This document shows positions 14,490 through 22,616 of a stretch of 34,035 nucleotides of DNA, piece after piece (the stretch's first letter is position 1; the number at the start of each line of letters is the position of its first letter). Under the pieces are notes generated by a model, which was not told the DNA's origin, searched no databases, and worked only from the letters and a program-made list of their open reading frames with translations. This DNA comes from Thermoproteota archaeon. Lineage in GTDB: Archaea; Thermoproteota; Thermoprotei_A; Sulfolobales; Pyrodictiaceae. The DNA lies in assembly GCA_013153145.1 (NCBI GenBank), contig JAADEY010000038.1, positions 1 through 34,035 on the forward strand, in the 5' to 3' direction. A program made the position numbers and the translations under genes.

Positions 14490-14933
14490 TTAAGCCTCGG
14501 GGAGCCTGCCTATAAGTAGTGCTTCCCCGAGACCCGCCGCCTGCAGGCCGAAGGCGTCCTCGAGGGGTATGCATGCCACTGATCCACGCGGGTACAGTCT
14601 CCCGTGCAGCTTGAGGGTCTCGAGGAGCTTCATGAAAACGCATCCACCCTGCCTGTTAAGGGCTAGGCCTGCAAGGCAGTGCTGGAGGAGGAGCCTAACC
14701 CTCTTGCATGGCTCGAGCACGCCGAGGATCATTGATGACAGTATCGTTGAGGCCCTTGAGAGGAGCAGTATGTATGCCTTCTTAGCCTCCTCCGCCCCCT
14801 CGTACTCTGCTGAGAGTGTGTCAGCCACAGCCTCGCTCACACTATCAATGAGCCTCGCTATGTCCACGGAGCCGCCCTTAGCACTACTCTCTATAGCAGC
14901 CAGCAGGGCTTCCAGCCCCTCACCCTCCCCCAC
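14490..14933 (-). CDS. probable GINS complex subunit Gins15 (Gins51-like), divergent
   Basis: I do not recognise this 147-residue protein from sequence alone. It is mostly helical (residues ~1-100, including ARLIDSVSEAVADTL and KAYILLLSRASTILSSMIL) and ends in a short strand-rich part with SVACIPLEDAFGL and ALLIGRLPEA. Length, a helical domain followed by a small beta domain ending in LP, and position all fit Gins15: in Crenarchaeota a PCNA-PriS-Gins15-L44e-S27e-aIF2alpha-Nop10 cluster is established. GINS activates the MCM helicase at replication forks. The GTG start at 14933 overlaps priS by 14 bp, indicating coupling. The alternative is an unrelated small protein. Confidence 0.5.
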   Translation of the reverse strand: MGEGEGLEALLAAIESSAKGGSVDIARLIDSVSEAVADTLSAEYEGAEEAKKAYILLLSRASTILSSMILGVLEPCKRVRLLLQHCLAGLALNRQGGCVFMKLLETLKLHGRLYPRGSVACIPLEDAFGLQAAGLGEALLIGRLPEA

Positions 14934-16101
14934 GGCGCCTCACACCCACCGGTTCAACGACACCCTTGCATAGAAGATATACTGCATGTGGAGCCGGCAG
15001 CCTATAGGACTCCCCCCGCCTAAGCCTCATGCTCCTCCCAAGGACGGTTATCACGGGAGTATCTACTATGGCCCTTACACGCATATAGTCCAGGTCCTTG
15101 AAGGGCGAGAGCCATGGGCCTGGCTTGAAGTCCGGCAGCTTGTCGGGTGTTAGCGGGTATACGGGTAGCCCTGTTCCGCCATGCAGGCTGTAGGGTATCC
15201 TGATAAGCCTCTTGGTGTCGACGGTCACCTGCTCGTCGATGGCTACCCCGATCTGTGTTTTCGCCTCCTCTACCAGTTCTTCGAGCCGTGTACACCCCCT
15301 AACCCTCCCGATGGGCGTGGGCGGGGATCTCATGAAGAACTCATAGCATCCTTTATCGCCGTAGCGGAGTAGCGCTAGGCGGGCAGCTATCCTTGCAACC
15401 CTCCCACGTATATCCGGCATCGATGCGACGGGTGGTAGTGGGGCGAGGCGCCTCCTCCTAGTCCTCTTCCTACCGGTCTCGATGACGGGGTTCTCAAACG
15501 CCTCGAGGTCGGCATCAACAGCCTTAATGTAGTTCACGAGCTCCCTGCGGGCCTGCTGATCCATGCGGGCCCATTCATCCTCGTCGCTCAGGTAGACTGT
15601 GAGGTGGAAGCCTCTATGCCCCGAGAACTCTATGCTTATCCTCTGCTTATCCATCCCGAGCTCGTAGACGAGTATGTCGTAGAGCTTCAGCGCCTCAAAC
15701 CCCGCCTCCTCTATACACTTGTCGGGCGTGAAGACGGTGTCGACGCCGGCATCCTTATCGGTGACCCTTACAGCCTCATCCATGCAGCCTGGGAGATGAT
15801 CTGCATCTATGTCGAAGACGAGGTCACTTGAAACCCACCCTTTCGAGTCCATGTCCTTGGCTCCAGGGGACTCGTAGCGTGCGCTGGAGTAGTAGATGTG
15901 CCTCGGAGGCTTCGACTCTATAAGCCTATAGAGTTCATCGACCCTCAAAACCTCGATGTGCCTTATGTATGTCGAGAGCCCCCATGGCTGTAGCGCGAAC
16001 TCCCTCCTGGCGTAATCGCTGGGCAGGCGTAGAGGCCTACGCCTATAGTAGCTGCGGAAGAGCGCCGAGAGCAGCGATACCCTTGGATCCCTGCGCTTCA
16101 A
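14920..16101 (-). CDS. priS: DNA primase small (catalytic) subunit PriS
   Basis: The catalytic subunit of archaeo-eukaryotic primase, which makes primers at the replication fork together with PriL. In this 393-residue protein the metal-binding pair is Asp97/Asp99 in DLVFDIDADHLPG, and the nucleotide-binding motif SGHRGFHLTVY is at ~160-170. A Zn-type insertion region is suggested around CMDEA and DKCIEEAG. It starts at TTG 16101; no better start is nearby, and the N-terminus RVSLLSALFRSYYRRRPLRL looks complete. It lies 28 bp after PCNA and overlaps the next gene, so PCNA, PriS and the putative Gins15 are likely co-expressed. Confidence 0.95.
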   Translation of the reverse strand: MKRRDPRVSLLSALFRSYYRRRPLRLPSDYARREFALQPWGLSTYIRHIEVLRVDELYRLIESKPPRHIYYSSARYESPGAKDMDSKGWVSSDLVFDIDADHLPGCMDEAVRVTDKDAGVDTVFTPDKCIEEAGFEALKLYDILVYELGMDKQRISIEFSGHRGFHLTVYLSDEDEWARMDQQARRELVNYIKAVDADLEAFENPVIETGRKRTRRRRLAPLPPVASMPDIRGRVARIAARLALLRYGDKGCYEFFMRSPPTPIGRVRGCTRLEELVEEAKTQIGVAIDEQVTVDTKRLIRIPYSLHGGTGLPVYPLTPDKLPDFKPGPWLSPFKDLDYMRVRAIVDTPVITVLGRSMRLRRGESYRLPAPHAVYLLCKGVVEPVGVRRRGGG

Positions 16102-16129
16102 GGCATTTACTTGCCCCTCAGTAAGGCCT

Positions 16130-16870
16130 CTACTCTACCCTCGGAGCTAGCAGGAACATGAACTTGGCTCCCTGGGGTAGGTCGTGCTCAACCATGACCG
16201 GCATGTCTGTGCTGAACCTTATCGTTATCGAGTCGGCCACCCTTGCAGCCGCCACGAGGTCTGTGAAGTAGTCGAGGCTGTACGTCGCCTCCTGCTCGCC
16301 CTCAGACTCGAGGTCGAGGAGGCTGCCGGATTCACGCGTGAACACTATCTCTGCTTCTCCGAGCTCGCCCTTAGACCTCGCAACGAGCTCGTCGCCGGAG
16401 ACCTTGAATGTGACGGAGTCGCCTATGAATTCTAGATCCTTTATCATGTCGCGGTAGGTCTCGCTCAGAACCCTCGCGGTCGCCTTGAAGCTTAGCTGGG
16501 GCTCCGGTATCTGCTCGGCTGTGATGTCGAGGCTCGGCAGCTTAAACTCCCTGTACAGTCTACCCCTGAAGGCTATAGTCAGGCTCTGCTCGTCAGCCAT
16601 GAGCTCCAGCTTATCGTTCTTCGACGCCCTCCTCAATATCTTAGCTACATCCTCCAGGTTAACACCTATATCAGTCTTCTCCGATACATCGAACTCCTCG
16701 AAGGACTCGGGCGGGAACCGTAGGTCTACCATAACGACGTGTGATGGGTCAAGGGCCCTGAACACGAAGCCCTCGTCGGGGTCTATAACGAAGACGCCCT
16801 CACTTATCACCTTCCCTATTGCCGTCAGCACCCAACGCCATACCCTTGCATCGAAGAATACAAGCTTCAC
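16130..16870 (-). CDS. pcn: DNA polymerase sliding clamp PCNA
   Basis: A 246-residue PCNA, the ring-shaped clamp that tethers polymerase, Fen1 and ligase to DNA. It shows the family N-terminus VFFDARVWRWVLTAIGKVIS, the FRALDPSHVVMVDLRFP segment (~40-56), the interdomain region around LPSLDITAEQIPEP, and the C-terminal strand FMFLLAPRVE. The start is GTG 16870, with GAGGGG 6-9 nt upstream; the longer in-frame extension to 16939 runs across the promoter and is rejected. Crenarchaea often have several PCNA genes forming heterotrimers; whether this one is homomeric cannot be told. It has its own TATA box. Confidence 0.96.
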   Translation of the reverse strand: MKLVFFDARVWRWVLTAIGKVISEGVFVIDPDEGFVFRALDPSHVVMVDLRFPPESFEEFDVSEKTDIGVNLEDVAKILRRASKNDKLELMADEQSLTIAFRGRLYREFKLPSLDITAEQIPEPQLSFKATARVLSETYRDMIKDLEFIGDSVTFKVSGDELVARSKGELGEAEIVFTRESGSLLDLESEGEQEATYSLDYFTDLVAAARVADSITIRFSTDMPVMVEHDLPQGAKFMFLLAPRVE

Positions 16871-16909
16871 TTCAGCCCCTCCCCTCGGATAAATCGCGCT
16901 ATCAGAGCC

Positions 16910-16919
16910 ATTATAAGGT
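16910..16919 (-). promoter_or_regulatory. TATA box of pcn
   Basis: The minus strand reads ACCTTATAAT, placing transcription start near 16890 and leaving a leader of about 20 nt that contains the GAGGGG site. The box lies immediately after the end of the upstream small gene, so PCNA-PriS can be transcribed independently of the long operon. Confidence 0.65.
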
Positions 16920-16932
16920 GTGGGGAGAGGGC

Positions 16933-17133
16933 CTAGCATCCTCTCCGCTTCAAGGCCTCCACGAGGGCCTCGAGCCCGCTCCTCGCCAGCCTATAGGACC
17001 TCTCTATGTAGGGCCTTGAAGATATGTGTGGTGGTGTACGGAGCAGGGCCTCGGAGAGGTCGTTAAGGATCTTCCTCTGTATCCTCAGCAGCAGCTCCAG
17101 CAGCTCCCCACACTCCCGGGGCCGCTCAGTCAT
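16933..17133 (-). CDS. small helical protein of unknown function
   Basis: A 66-residue, probably all-helical charged protein (CGELLELLLRIQRKILNDLS near the start, RLARSGLEALVEALKRRGC at the end). I know no family. Support for its reality is the ATG at 17133 that overlaps the TFS stop by 8 bp, the purine-rich codon pattern like its neighbours, and its position between TFS and PCNA with no gap to spare. A slightly longer start at 17148 would lie further inside tfs. It may be a small partner protein, but this is unproven. Confidence 0.6.
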   Translation of the reverse strand: MTERPRECGELLELLLRIQRKILNDLSEALLRTPPHISSRPYIERSYRLARSGLEALVEALKRRGC

Positions 17134-17464
17134 ACTCCCTCCATACATGGCCGCAGCGCACGCACTTGAAGAACCTAGTGGGTGGCTCGTCGGCAGCCCT
17201 CGTCTGAACCAGCCAGTAGTAGGCCTCTGTATAGCCGCACTTCGGGCATATAGCCCTCGTCTTCGGGAGCACCTCCATCTTCTTGTCCTTCCTAACGACT
17301 ATGAGCCTCTCCTTAGCGCTATGCTGTATCCTTGTGCGCAGGCTGATACCCTGCTGTCCAGAGTTCACCTCCTCCTCGTAGCCGCAGCTTGGGCAGACCC
17401 ACACCCTCTTACCGTCAACATTCTTTATCGACATGAGGGTTCCACACTTCGGACAGAACTTCAT
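17126..17464 (-). CDS. tfs: transcription factor S (TFS, TFIIS-like)
   Basis: A 112-residue transcript-cleavage factor that rescues backtracked archaeal RNA polymerase. It has an N-terminal zinc ribbon (FCPKC at 3-7, VCPSC at 23-27) related to Rpb9 and a C-terminal TFIIS-type ribbon (CPKC at 73-76, CVRC at 101-104). The acidic hairpin that enters the polymerase active site is visible as TRAADEPPTRFF, with Asp92 and Glu93. ATG 17464 is unambiguous. It lies in an RNA polymerase/exosome/PCNA gene string, downstream of Rpo11. Confidence 0.96.
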   Translation of the reverse strand: MKFCPKCGTLMSIKNVDGKRVWVCPSCGYEEEVNSGQQGISLRTRIQHSAKERLIVVRKDKKMEVLPKTRAICPKCGYTEAYYWLVQTRAADEPPTRFFKCVRCGHVWREYD

Positions 17465-17467
17465 TCC

Positions 17468-17815
17468 CTACCTACCCTCTCGCCTACCGGGTGCCGTTCT
17501 AGGCTTTTCAAGCTTGCCCGTCAAGGAGGCCACCCCCGTGCACATGGAGTCCAGCAACTCTTCGAGGCAGGGGGTGGGGGCCGGCCCTTCGTACTCCTCA
17601 AGCGAGGAGAGCCAGGGCGGGGTGTAGGCGTCCGGTGGAGGGCTTACGGTAATGTACTCCTTAACCTCGCCCAGCTCGGGCGGGGCATCGGTGCATGGGG
17701 GCTCCAGGCATACATCAACCCCTTCAACCCTGTCATAGCCCCTTAGTATGAGCAGGAGGAGTGCGCGTGCGTCACTGCAGTAGTGTATGACTAGGAGTCT
17801 ACGCTCCCTCTTCAC
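17468..17815 (-). CDS. hypothetical protein between rpo11 and tfs
   Basis: A 115-residue protein I cannot place. The N-terminal strand RRLLVIHYCSDARALLLLIL looks like the first beta-alpha unit of an alpha/beta fold, followed by a second strand with VDVCLEPPC; the remainder is proline-rich and ends in a basic tail. GTG 17815 overlaps rpo11 by 17 bp and the stop is 3 bp from tfs, so it is translated as part of the transcription-gene operon. Operon position suggests a link to transcription or RNA processing, no more. Confidence 0.6.
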   Translation of the reverse strand: MKRERRLLVIHYCSDARALLLLILRGYDRVEGVDVCLEPPCTDAPPELGEVKEYITVSPPPDAYTPPWLSSLEEYEGPAPTPCLEELLDSMCTGVASLTGKLEKPRTAPGRREGR

Positions 17816-18125
17816 CCAGTGCTTCCCTCAACTGTTTCTTGAGGTCGGCTATGTCCTCCAACACCCTCTTGAGGGCCTCCTCGAGCGCGTCGAGGGGGTT
17901 GACACCCTCCTCGGTGACTATCCTTAGAACCGGGTTTGATACGAGTATGTGCGGTATCGTGTAGGCGGCATACTTCACCCCAGGCGTGTTGAGTGCATAC
18001 TTCGCAACAAGGTTGGCGATTGTATGGTCTTCGCCTACGAGCTCGGCCTCAAGCGTTGTTGGTGTAAGCTTCCTAATCCTTATCCTCTCCCCGCGCTCCA
18101 AGGCTCCACCCTCTACCCTGGTCAC
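17799..18125 (-). CDS. rpo11: DNA-directed RNA polymerase subunit Rpo11 (L)
   Basis: A 108-residue Rpo11, which pairs with Rpo3 to form the assembly platform of archaeal RNA polymerase. The signature is ELVGEDHTIANLVAKYALNT (~29-48) followed by GVKYAAYTIPHILVSNPVLR, and a long C-terminal helix. The N-terminal ~15 residues are longer than in some relatives. GTG 18125 overlaps the DUF2067 stop as GTGA (18122-18125). Confidence 0.95.
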   Translation of the reverse strand: MTRVEGGALERGERIRIRKLTPTTLEAELVGEDHTIANLVAKYALNTPGVKYAAYTIPHILVSNPVLRIVTEEGVNPLDALEEALKRVLEDIADLKKQLREALGEEGA

Positions 18126-18730
18126 GCTGGCCGCCGGGCTTTAATTATGGTTGCCAGCCTATCCACCAACCCCCTCCACTCCCCCGAGGGTACAACCTTG
18201 CCCTCCTCATCCTCAAGTAGCACGCCCTCCTCAAGGCCAGCCTCAACGACCTCGTCCGGCTCGGCGTCTAGGGCAGCGGCTACAGCGGCTATGAGCCTCC
18301 GTGCAGCGGGCCTCGCCCTGAACCGCAGCTCCTCGACGGCCTCTGCAACCCTCTTAGCTAGCTCCATTACGAGTCCTAGCGGCGCGTCGGCCTCTATGAC
18401 CCCGCCCTCCAGGGCCCTTGCACGGTAGCCCCTTAGCCGGAGCGCCTCGCAGAGGGAGTCAACGGGGAATGTGTGCCCTATCTCTTTAGCTATTAGGTCT
18501 GCCCTAATCCTGCCGGTCGAGTTGAACATGTATAGCTCCCATAGCTCGGAGACAGCGTTCCTAATCCTCATCCACGCCTCCCTGACGACGGTCTCCGGGC
18601 CCCTTAGGACTATGTAGAGCTTCCCCTTCCTCGGCCTTATCTCAGCCTCTACGGGGCCAGCGGCCTTCGCAACCTTCTCTATTATCTTCTCGATATCGCC
18701 CGGCGGTATGCTTATCGTGTATAGCCTCAC
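18122..18730 (-). CDS. DUF2067 family protein
   Basis: A 202-residue archaeal protein of the DUF2067 family, commonly found between the csl4 and rpo11 genes. The N-terminal half has an alternating strand/helix pattern (RLYTISIPPGDIEKIIEKVA, then GKLYIVLRGPETVVREAWMR) that resembles a KH-like nucleic-acid-binding module; the middle contains IRADLIAKEIGHTFPVDSLC. RNA binding in connection with the exosome or transcription is an inference from fold-like pattern and neighbours. It starts at GTG 18730, 18 bp after csl4. Confidence 0.78.
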   Translation of the reverse strand: MRLYTISIPPGDIEKIIEKVAKAAGPVEAEIRPRKGKLYIVLRGPETVVREAWMRIRNAVSELWELYMFNSTGRIRADLIAKEIGHTFPVDSLCEALRLRGYRARALEGGVIEADAPLGLVMELAKRVAEAVEELRFRARPAARRLIAAVAAALDAEPDEVVEAGLEEGVLLEDEEGKVVPSGEWRGLVDRLATIIKARRPA

Positions 18731-18748
18731 CGTACGCGGCGAGCCCTC

Positions 18749-19336
18749 TCACCTCCTAGTCCTCGAGCGGTACATGTAGTATGTGGATACCTTCCTAGCC
18801 TCCTTGTTGCCGCAGCGGGGGCATACGAGGAGGTGTGAGCCGGGCCTCTTCTCCAGTATAGCTCCGCACTGTGAGCAGAACGCGACCACCACGCCGAACT
18901 GCGGCAGTTTTATCGACAGTATGTAGGGCGGCTTGCTGCTCAGGACGTGTGCCCTTATAAGGTCCCCGAGCCTCACGACCTGGTAGATCGAGTTCACGTA
19001 CTTCTCGCTCGCCTGCGATATATGTAGAACCCCCGTGAAGGAGCCGCTGAGCCTCCTCATCCTCTCATCGCCAACCATCCTGACCAGCGCCAGGTCCTCC
19101 CTCGGGACCATGCTGACGTAGCCATGTATAATGCTCCCCCTCCTCGGGATCCTCGGTGTACGGCCAGCAGGCTTTACGTTGAGCTTCCTCGTCTTCATGT
19201 CTATGAACGGGTAGCCGGTTATAGCGGCCCTTATCTCTCCGGCCTCCTCGAAGACATACGTGCCCTCTCCAGGCAGGTACTCCTCTATCACTGCGAGCAG
19301 GTCGCCCGGCAATACCAGCTTGGAGGGCTGCGCCAC
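18749..19336 (-). CDS. csl4: exosome RNA-binding subunit Csl4
   Basis: One of the two RNA-binding cap proteins of the archaeal exosome (with Rrp4), which feeds RNA into the Rrp41/42 ring for degradation or tailing. In 195 residues it has the N-terminal domain (LVLPGDLLAVIEEYLPGEGT at ~7-26), a central S1 domain (IIHGYVSMVPREDLALVRMV to GDLIRAHVLS) and a C-terminal zinc ribbon (FCSQC and VCPRC, ~153-175), which in archaea binds DnaG. GTG 19336 is the start, 6 bp after the METTL5-like gene. Confidence 0.95.
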   Translation of the reverse strand: MAQPSKLVLPGDLLAVIEEYLPGEGTYVFEEAGEIRAAITGYPFIDMKTRKLNVKPAGRTPRIPRRGSIIHGYVSMVPREDLALVRMVGDERMRRLSGSFTGVLHISQASEKYVNSIYQVVRLGDLIRAHVLSSKPPYILSIKLPQFGVVVAFCSQCGAILEKRPGSHLLVCPRCGNKEARKVSTYYMYRSRTRR

Positions 19337-19342
19337 GCCTCA

Positions 19343-19990
19343 TCACCCATCTACTCCTCTTCTGCACTCGATAATGGCGACGCGTATGTAATGTAGCTTT
19401 TTGCGGTGCCCGGGGTACATCGCTGGCAGCGGGAACTCCGCCTCACCGATAACCCTGCAGCTTCCCCCGCACCTCCTCGAAGCCAGCTCCTCGAGGCCGC
19501 GTGTATGGGCATCATGTATACTCAACACCCAGCCGGTGAGCCTGCACGCCTCAGCAACAAAATCCATGTCGATCCCCCTCCTAGAGGCTATCCCGAATGG
19601 CGGGTTCATCACGGCTAGGCCGTCTACACTCCGTAGTGGCGGGTGGAGGGCGTCGGCGGCGGCGAAGTCGATGTTTGGGAGCAGCTCGTGAAGCCTCGAT
19701 GAGACGGCCTCGGCGAGGAGCCCGGGGTCGATATCCACGCCGACAACGTAGCCGCAGCCCATGCATGCAGCGGTGTAAGCGAGCATGCCAGTCCCGCAGC
19801 CGAGGTCATATACTATCCTTGGCTGCCTACCAGCGACTGCAAGCCTCCAGAGAATCGCTACAGAGAGCTCCGCCGGTGTACGGTACTGCTCAAGCCTCTT
19901 CACGGGCCTTGTCGGCCTCGGGACGAGCCTCTCAAGCACCAATGCAAGGCCGCGCGCGGAACCGTCTCCGCAGAGAACAGTATCTACCAT
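19343..19990 (-). CDS. METTL5-like RNA N6-adenine methyltransferase
   Basis: A 215-residue class I SAM-dependent methyltransferase. SAM motif I is VYDLGCGTGMLAY (~60-72), motif II VVGVDIDPG (~81-89), and the catalytic motif NPPFG (~129-133) is that of exocyclic-amine N6-adenine methylases. The segment RLEQYRTPAELSVAILWRLA at ~32-51 matches the METTL5 group, whose human member methylates 18S rRNA with TRMT112. A 16S rRNA target here is inferred. ATG 19990 overlaps the dph2 stop by 7 bp. Confidence 0.82.
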   Translation of the reverse strand: MVDTVLCGDGSARGLALVLERLVPRPTRPVKRLEQYRTPAELSVAILWRLAVAGRQPRIVYDLGCGTGMLAYTAACMGCGYVVGVDIDPGLLAEAVSSRLHELLPNIDFAAADALHPPLRSVDGLAVMNPPFGIASRRGIDMDFVAEACRLTGWVLSIHDAHTRGLEELASRRCGGSCRVIGEAEFPLPAMYPGHRKKLHYIRVAIIECRRGVDG

Positions 19991-20988
19991 GGGAACACGT
20001 ACCCCTCAAGCCTGCCGGCGGCAGCCATCATGAACTCTCCGGGAGTGAGTACTATGGGGCTAGTCGAGCCAGTATAGTCCTCGATAGGGATCCGCGGGCA
20101 TGATGCAACGATGAAGGCGTCGTAGCTCCCTGGCCGGAGGTTTAGGAGGTAGTCGCGGCTGAGGGTATCCGAGATGTAGACGTCGACCTCGAACCCCGCG
20201 TTGCCGGCTGCACGTAGGATGCCCTCGATAAGCCATGGCCTATGCTGCCCCGGCTTCCTCCCATCTATAACCGCGAACCTCCTCCCCTCCATGGCCCGTG
20301 AGACCAGCCAGAGCCGCCTCGCGAGCACACTACGATAACACTCCCTAAGCCTCCCAACCTGCAGTGGCTCAGCTGAGTAGGGGTCTAGGGGCAGCACGCG
20401 CCCTGGCTCGCCGAGCCGGAGGGCTAGGCCGAGGGCGTGGAAGAGGCCGCCGGCAACAACCACTACTGCGTCGACCCGTAGCGAGTCGAGCCCGTAGTGG
20501 TAGCATCCAAGTATAGGTCTGACGGCCTCAACAACAAAGCCCATATCCCTCAGTGCCTCAGCCAGCCTGCCGGCGAGCAGCCTATGCTGCGCCGAGTAAG
20601 CCAATGCAACCCTGCGGCAACCAGTGCTGAGAAGCGCTGAGGCGAACTCCGAGACCCTGTCAAGGCCGGCGACGTACTCCCCGGGCACGTAGTAGACCCT
20701 ACACTCCTCGCTCCCGGGGAGCAGGGGGTACCTCTCATGGCCTATGTGGATGACGGCGTCGACTCCAAGCCTGGACGCGTACCCACAGCCTATGTCGCAC
20801 CCGCCGAAGGCGGGGTCTAGCCTCATGTATACACGTAGTCCATGTTCCTCGAGGAATGCGGCGAGCCTTGGAAGGTACTGGACGAAGCCCTGGGGAGCCT
20901 CAAGTAGAACTCTTGAGCCCTCACCCAGCTCGGTGAGTGGCTCGGTGAAGTCGAAGGAGTAGCCCTCGATGTTAAAGATGGTGGGCAT
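19984..20988 (-). CDS. dph2: diphthamide synthase Dph2 (4Fe-4S, non-canonical radical SAM)
   Basis: Dph2 starts diphthamide formation on elongation factor 2 by transferring the 3-amino-3-carboxypropyl group of SAM to a histidine. The 334-residue protein has three repeated domains with one cluster cysteine each: Cys64 (FGGCDIGCG), Cys162 (ILGCYHYG) and Cys297 (VASCPRIPIEDY), which corresponds to the three ligands in the Pyrococcus enzyme. Archaea have a single homodimeric Dph2. ATG 20988 begins directly after the L10e stop. Confidence 0.93.
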   Translation of the reverse strand: MPTIFNIEGYSFDFTEPLTELGEGSRVLLEAPQGFVQYLPRLAAFLEEHGLRVYMRLDPAFGGCDIGCGYASRLGVDAVIHIGHERYPLLPGSEECRVYYVPGEYVAGLDRVSEFASALLSTGCRRVALAYSAQHRLLAGRLAEALRDMGFVVEAVRPILGCYHYGLDSLRVDAVVVVAGGLFHALGLALRLGEPGRVLPLDPYSAEPLQVGRLRECYRSVLARRLWLVSRAMEGRRFAVIDGRKPGQHRPWLIEGILRAAGNAGFEVDVYISDTLSRDYLLNLRPGSYDAFIVASCPRIPIEDYTGSTSPIVLTPGEFMMAAAGRLEGYVFPW

Positions 20989-20989
20989 C

Positions 20990-21538
20990 CTACTGGGGCA
21001 CCGGGGGTAGGCCCTCCTTAAGCGGGATTATCCTTACCCTGGAGGGCAGCGGCAGCTTCGAGGCGCCGCGGCGTAGCGCCTCCTTAGCCTCCGCGAGGTG
21101 CTCCTTCTTCACACGCACCTCTATCACAGCCTGCCCCGGATAGACCCTCGCGGCGAGCCCTACAGGTTTCCCGAACGCCTGCCTCATACCCTCCTGAAGC
21201 CTGTCGGCGCCAGCGAATGCCATCATCTTGTTCTCTCTCAGCACGTGGTGCGGGTAAACCCTTATCCTCAGCAGGTAGTTCTGGTCACCTATCGTTGTTG
21301 ATAGGTACTTGTGGGTCATTATACGTGCTGCCTCGAGAGCATTGTGCCTTATCTGGCCCCTCTCCAGTACATAGAGCTCGAGCTTGTAGTCAAAGTCGCC
21401 GTGCACGTTACCCATGACGAACTTCTGTATCTTGGGCTGCGGTATACCGTGTATGTACTCGTGCCGGGTGTAGGGAGGCCCCGAGAACGCCTTCGCCCTC
21501 CTCTTAGTGAAGCACCTGGCAGGCTTCTGGGTACCCAT
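20990..21538 (-). CDS. rpl10e: 50S ribosomal protein L10e (uL16)
   Basis: A 182-residue uL16-family protein of the large subunit near the peptidyl-transferase centre. Diagnostic stretches are [19 protein letters not shown], the [20 protein letters not shown] block and the flexible-loop region [20 protein letters not shown]. The ATG at 21538 is chosen because GGTG precedes it by 4 nt and the mature start GTQKPARC is usual; a GTG two codons upstream is possible. A TATA box gives it a promoter of its own in the middle of the long gene string. Confidence 0.96.
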   Translation of the reverse strand: MGTQKPARCFTKRRAKAFSGPPYTRHEYIHGIPQPKIQKFVMGNVHGDFDYKLELYVLERGQIRHNALEAARIMTHKYLSTTIGDQNYLLRIRVYPHHVLRENKMMAFAGADRLQEGMRQAFGKPVGLAARVYPGQAVIEVRVKKEHLAEAKEALRRGASKLPLPSRVRIIPLKEGLPPVPQ

Positions 21539-21571
21539 TAGCACCGCCGGGGCATGGCTTGGGCTGTGGCG

Positions 21572-21581
21572 GGTTATAAGG
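21572..21581 (-). promoter_or_regulatory. TATA box of rpl10e
   Basis: The minus strand reads CCTTATAACC, about 38 nt before ATG 21538, predicting transcription start near 21550. Confidence 0.6.
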
Positions 21582-22616
21582 CTACGCCTCCAGGATCATT
21601 ATCCTCGCCCAGAGGTTGCCGTGCGCAACCGTGCGTTCATGGATTATCCTTAGGCCGTGTTTCTCGGCCTCCTCCCTTACAAGCCTATGCTCAGTAGTTA
21701 TTATGGTCATCCTCTTCTCCAGGACCTCGGAGGCCGATGCTATAAACTCGCGGTAGAGGCTTCTCACAAGCCTCGGGCTGCCCAGCCTTATCCCGTACGG
21801 CGGGTTTGACACCATGTAGTCTATGGAGCCTACATAGTCTTTGAGCCTCCTCGCGTCGCCGTGAATAAACCTAATCCGCCTATCCAGGAGTGCGGCTGCA
21901 GCATTCATCCTGGCTCCCTCGATGTAGCGGGGGTTTATGTCCATGCATACCAGCGGGCTCTCCTCGAACAAGTAGCCTGCCTCAATAGGTATTGTCCCCC
22001 CACCGCACATGGGATCCATTATGGATTCCCCATCCCTTATCCTGGTTAGGTAGAGCATGCCGGCGGCTATGCTTGGCTTGAGTGATGCCGGGTGCTCATA
22101 GACCCTGTACCCCCTCCTATGCCACGACATATCCCCCGACAACTCGATTGCGACGTATGCAGTGTCGCCTATGACGTCAACTGCCACTATAACCGCGGGG
22201 TGGTCGAGGTTTACTGGGGGCCTCCTCCCATACCTAGCCCTTACAGCCTCTATGACTGCGTCGCCGGCGACCCTCGCGACGTCCATTGAGGTGTACTCGT
22301 GCTGGCCGCTCCTCTCAGCCCTCACGGCGAAGCTGGTCCAGGGCGTGACGTACTCATCGACGCCGGAGGAGGCGACAACGCCCCTGAGCTCCTCGAGGCA
22401 TCTCCTTTCGCCGCAGATGCTTGCCTTGGACAAGAGTATGCGGGCCCTATGTATGCATCTAAGCTCGTCAACAAGCTCCAGCGCGTCGTCGCCTACATCG
22501 ACTATTATCCTTCCATGCAGCCTCCTCTCCTCAACCAGCCTCGCGCCCAGCCTGGCCCCCGCCTCCCATGCAGCAACGTCCTCGAGTCCAGGGTTCGTGG
22601 TCAGCAGTAGCCTCAA
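21582..22616 (-). CDS. THUMP-domain tRNA guanine-N2 methyltransferase (Trm14/TrmN-like)
   Basis: A 344-residue tRNA methylase with an N-terminal THUMP RNA-binding domain (~1-155) and a C-terminal Rossmann domain. The SAM region is [20 protein letters not shown] (~199-218), with [15 protein letters not shown], and the catalytic motif [10 protein letters not shown] at ~271-280 is typical of N2-guanine methylases (m2G at position 6 for Trm14; m2G10 for Trm11-type). Exact position is inferred from overall similarity. The TTG start at 22616 overlaps the trmJ stop as TTGA (22613-22616). Confidence 0.85.
   Translation of the reverse strand: MRLLLTTNPGLEDVAAWEAGARLGARLVEERRLHGRIIVDVGDDALELVDELRCIHRARILLSKASICGERRCLEELRGVVASSGVDEYVTPWTSFAVRAERSGQHEYTSMDVARVAGDAVIEAVRARYGRRPPVNLDHPAVIVAVDVIGDTAYVAIELSGDMSWHRRGYRVYEHPASLKPSIAAGMLYLTRIRDGESIMDPMCGGGTIPIEAGYLFEESPLVCMDINPRYIEGARMNAAAALLDRRIRFIHGDARRLKDYVGSIDYMVSNPPYGIRLGSPRLVRSLYREFIASASEVLEKRMTIITTEHRLVREEAEKHGLRIIHERTVAHGNLWARIMILEA

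Noticed and set aside
16871-16939. Longer PCNA start at 16939
   Set aside because: It would include the TATA box, and the PCNA family begins at the GTG 16870 sequence.
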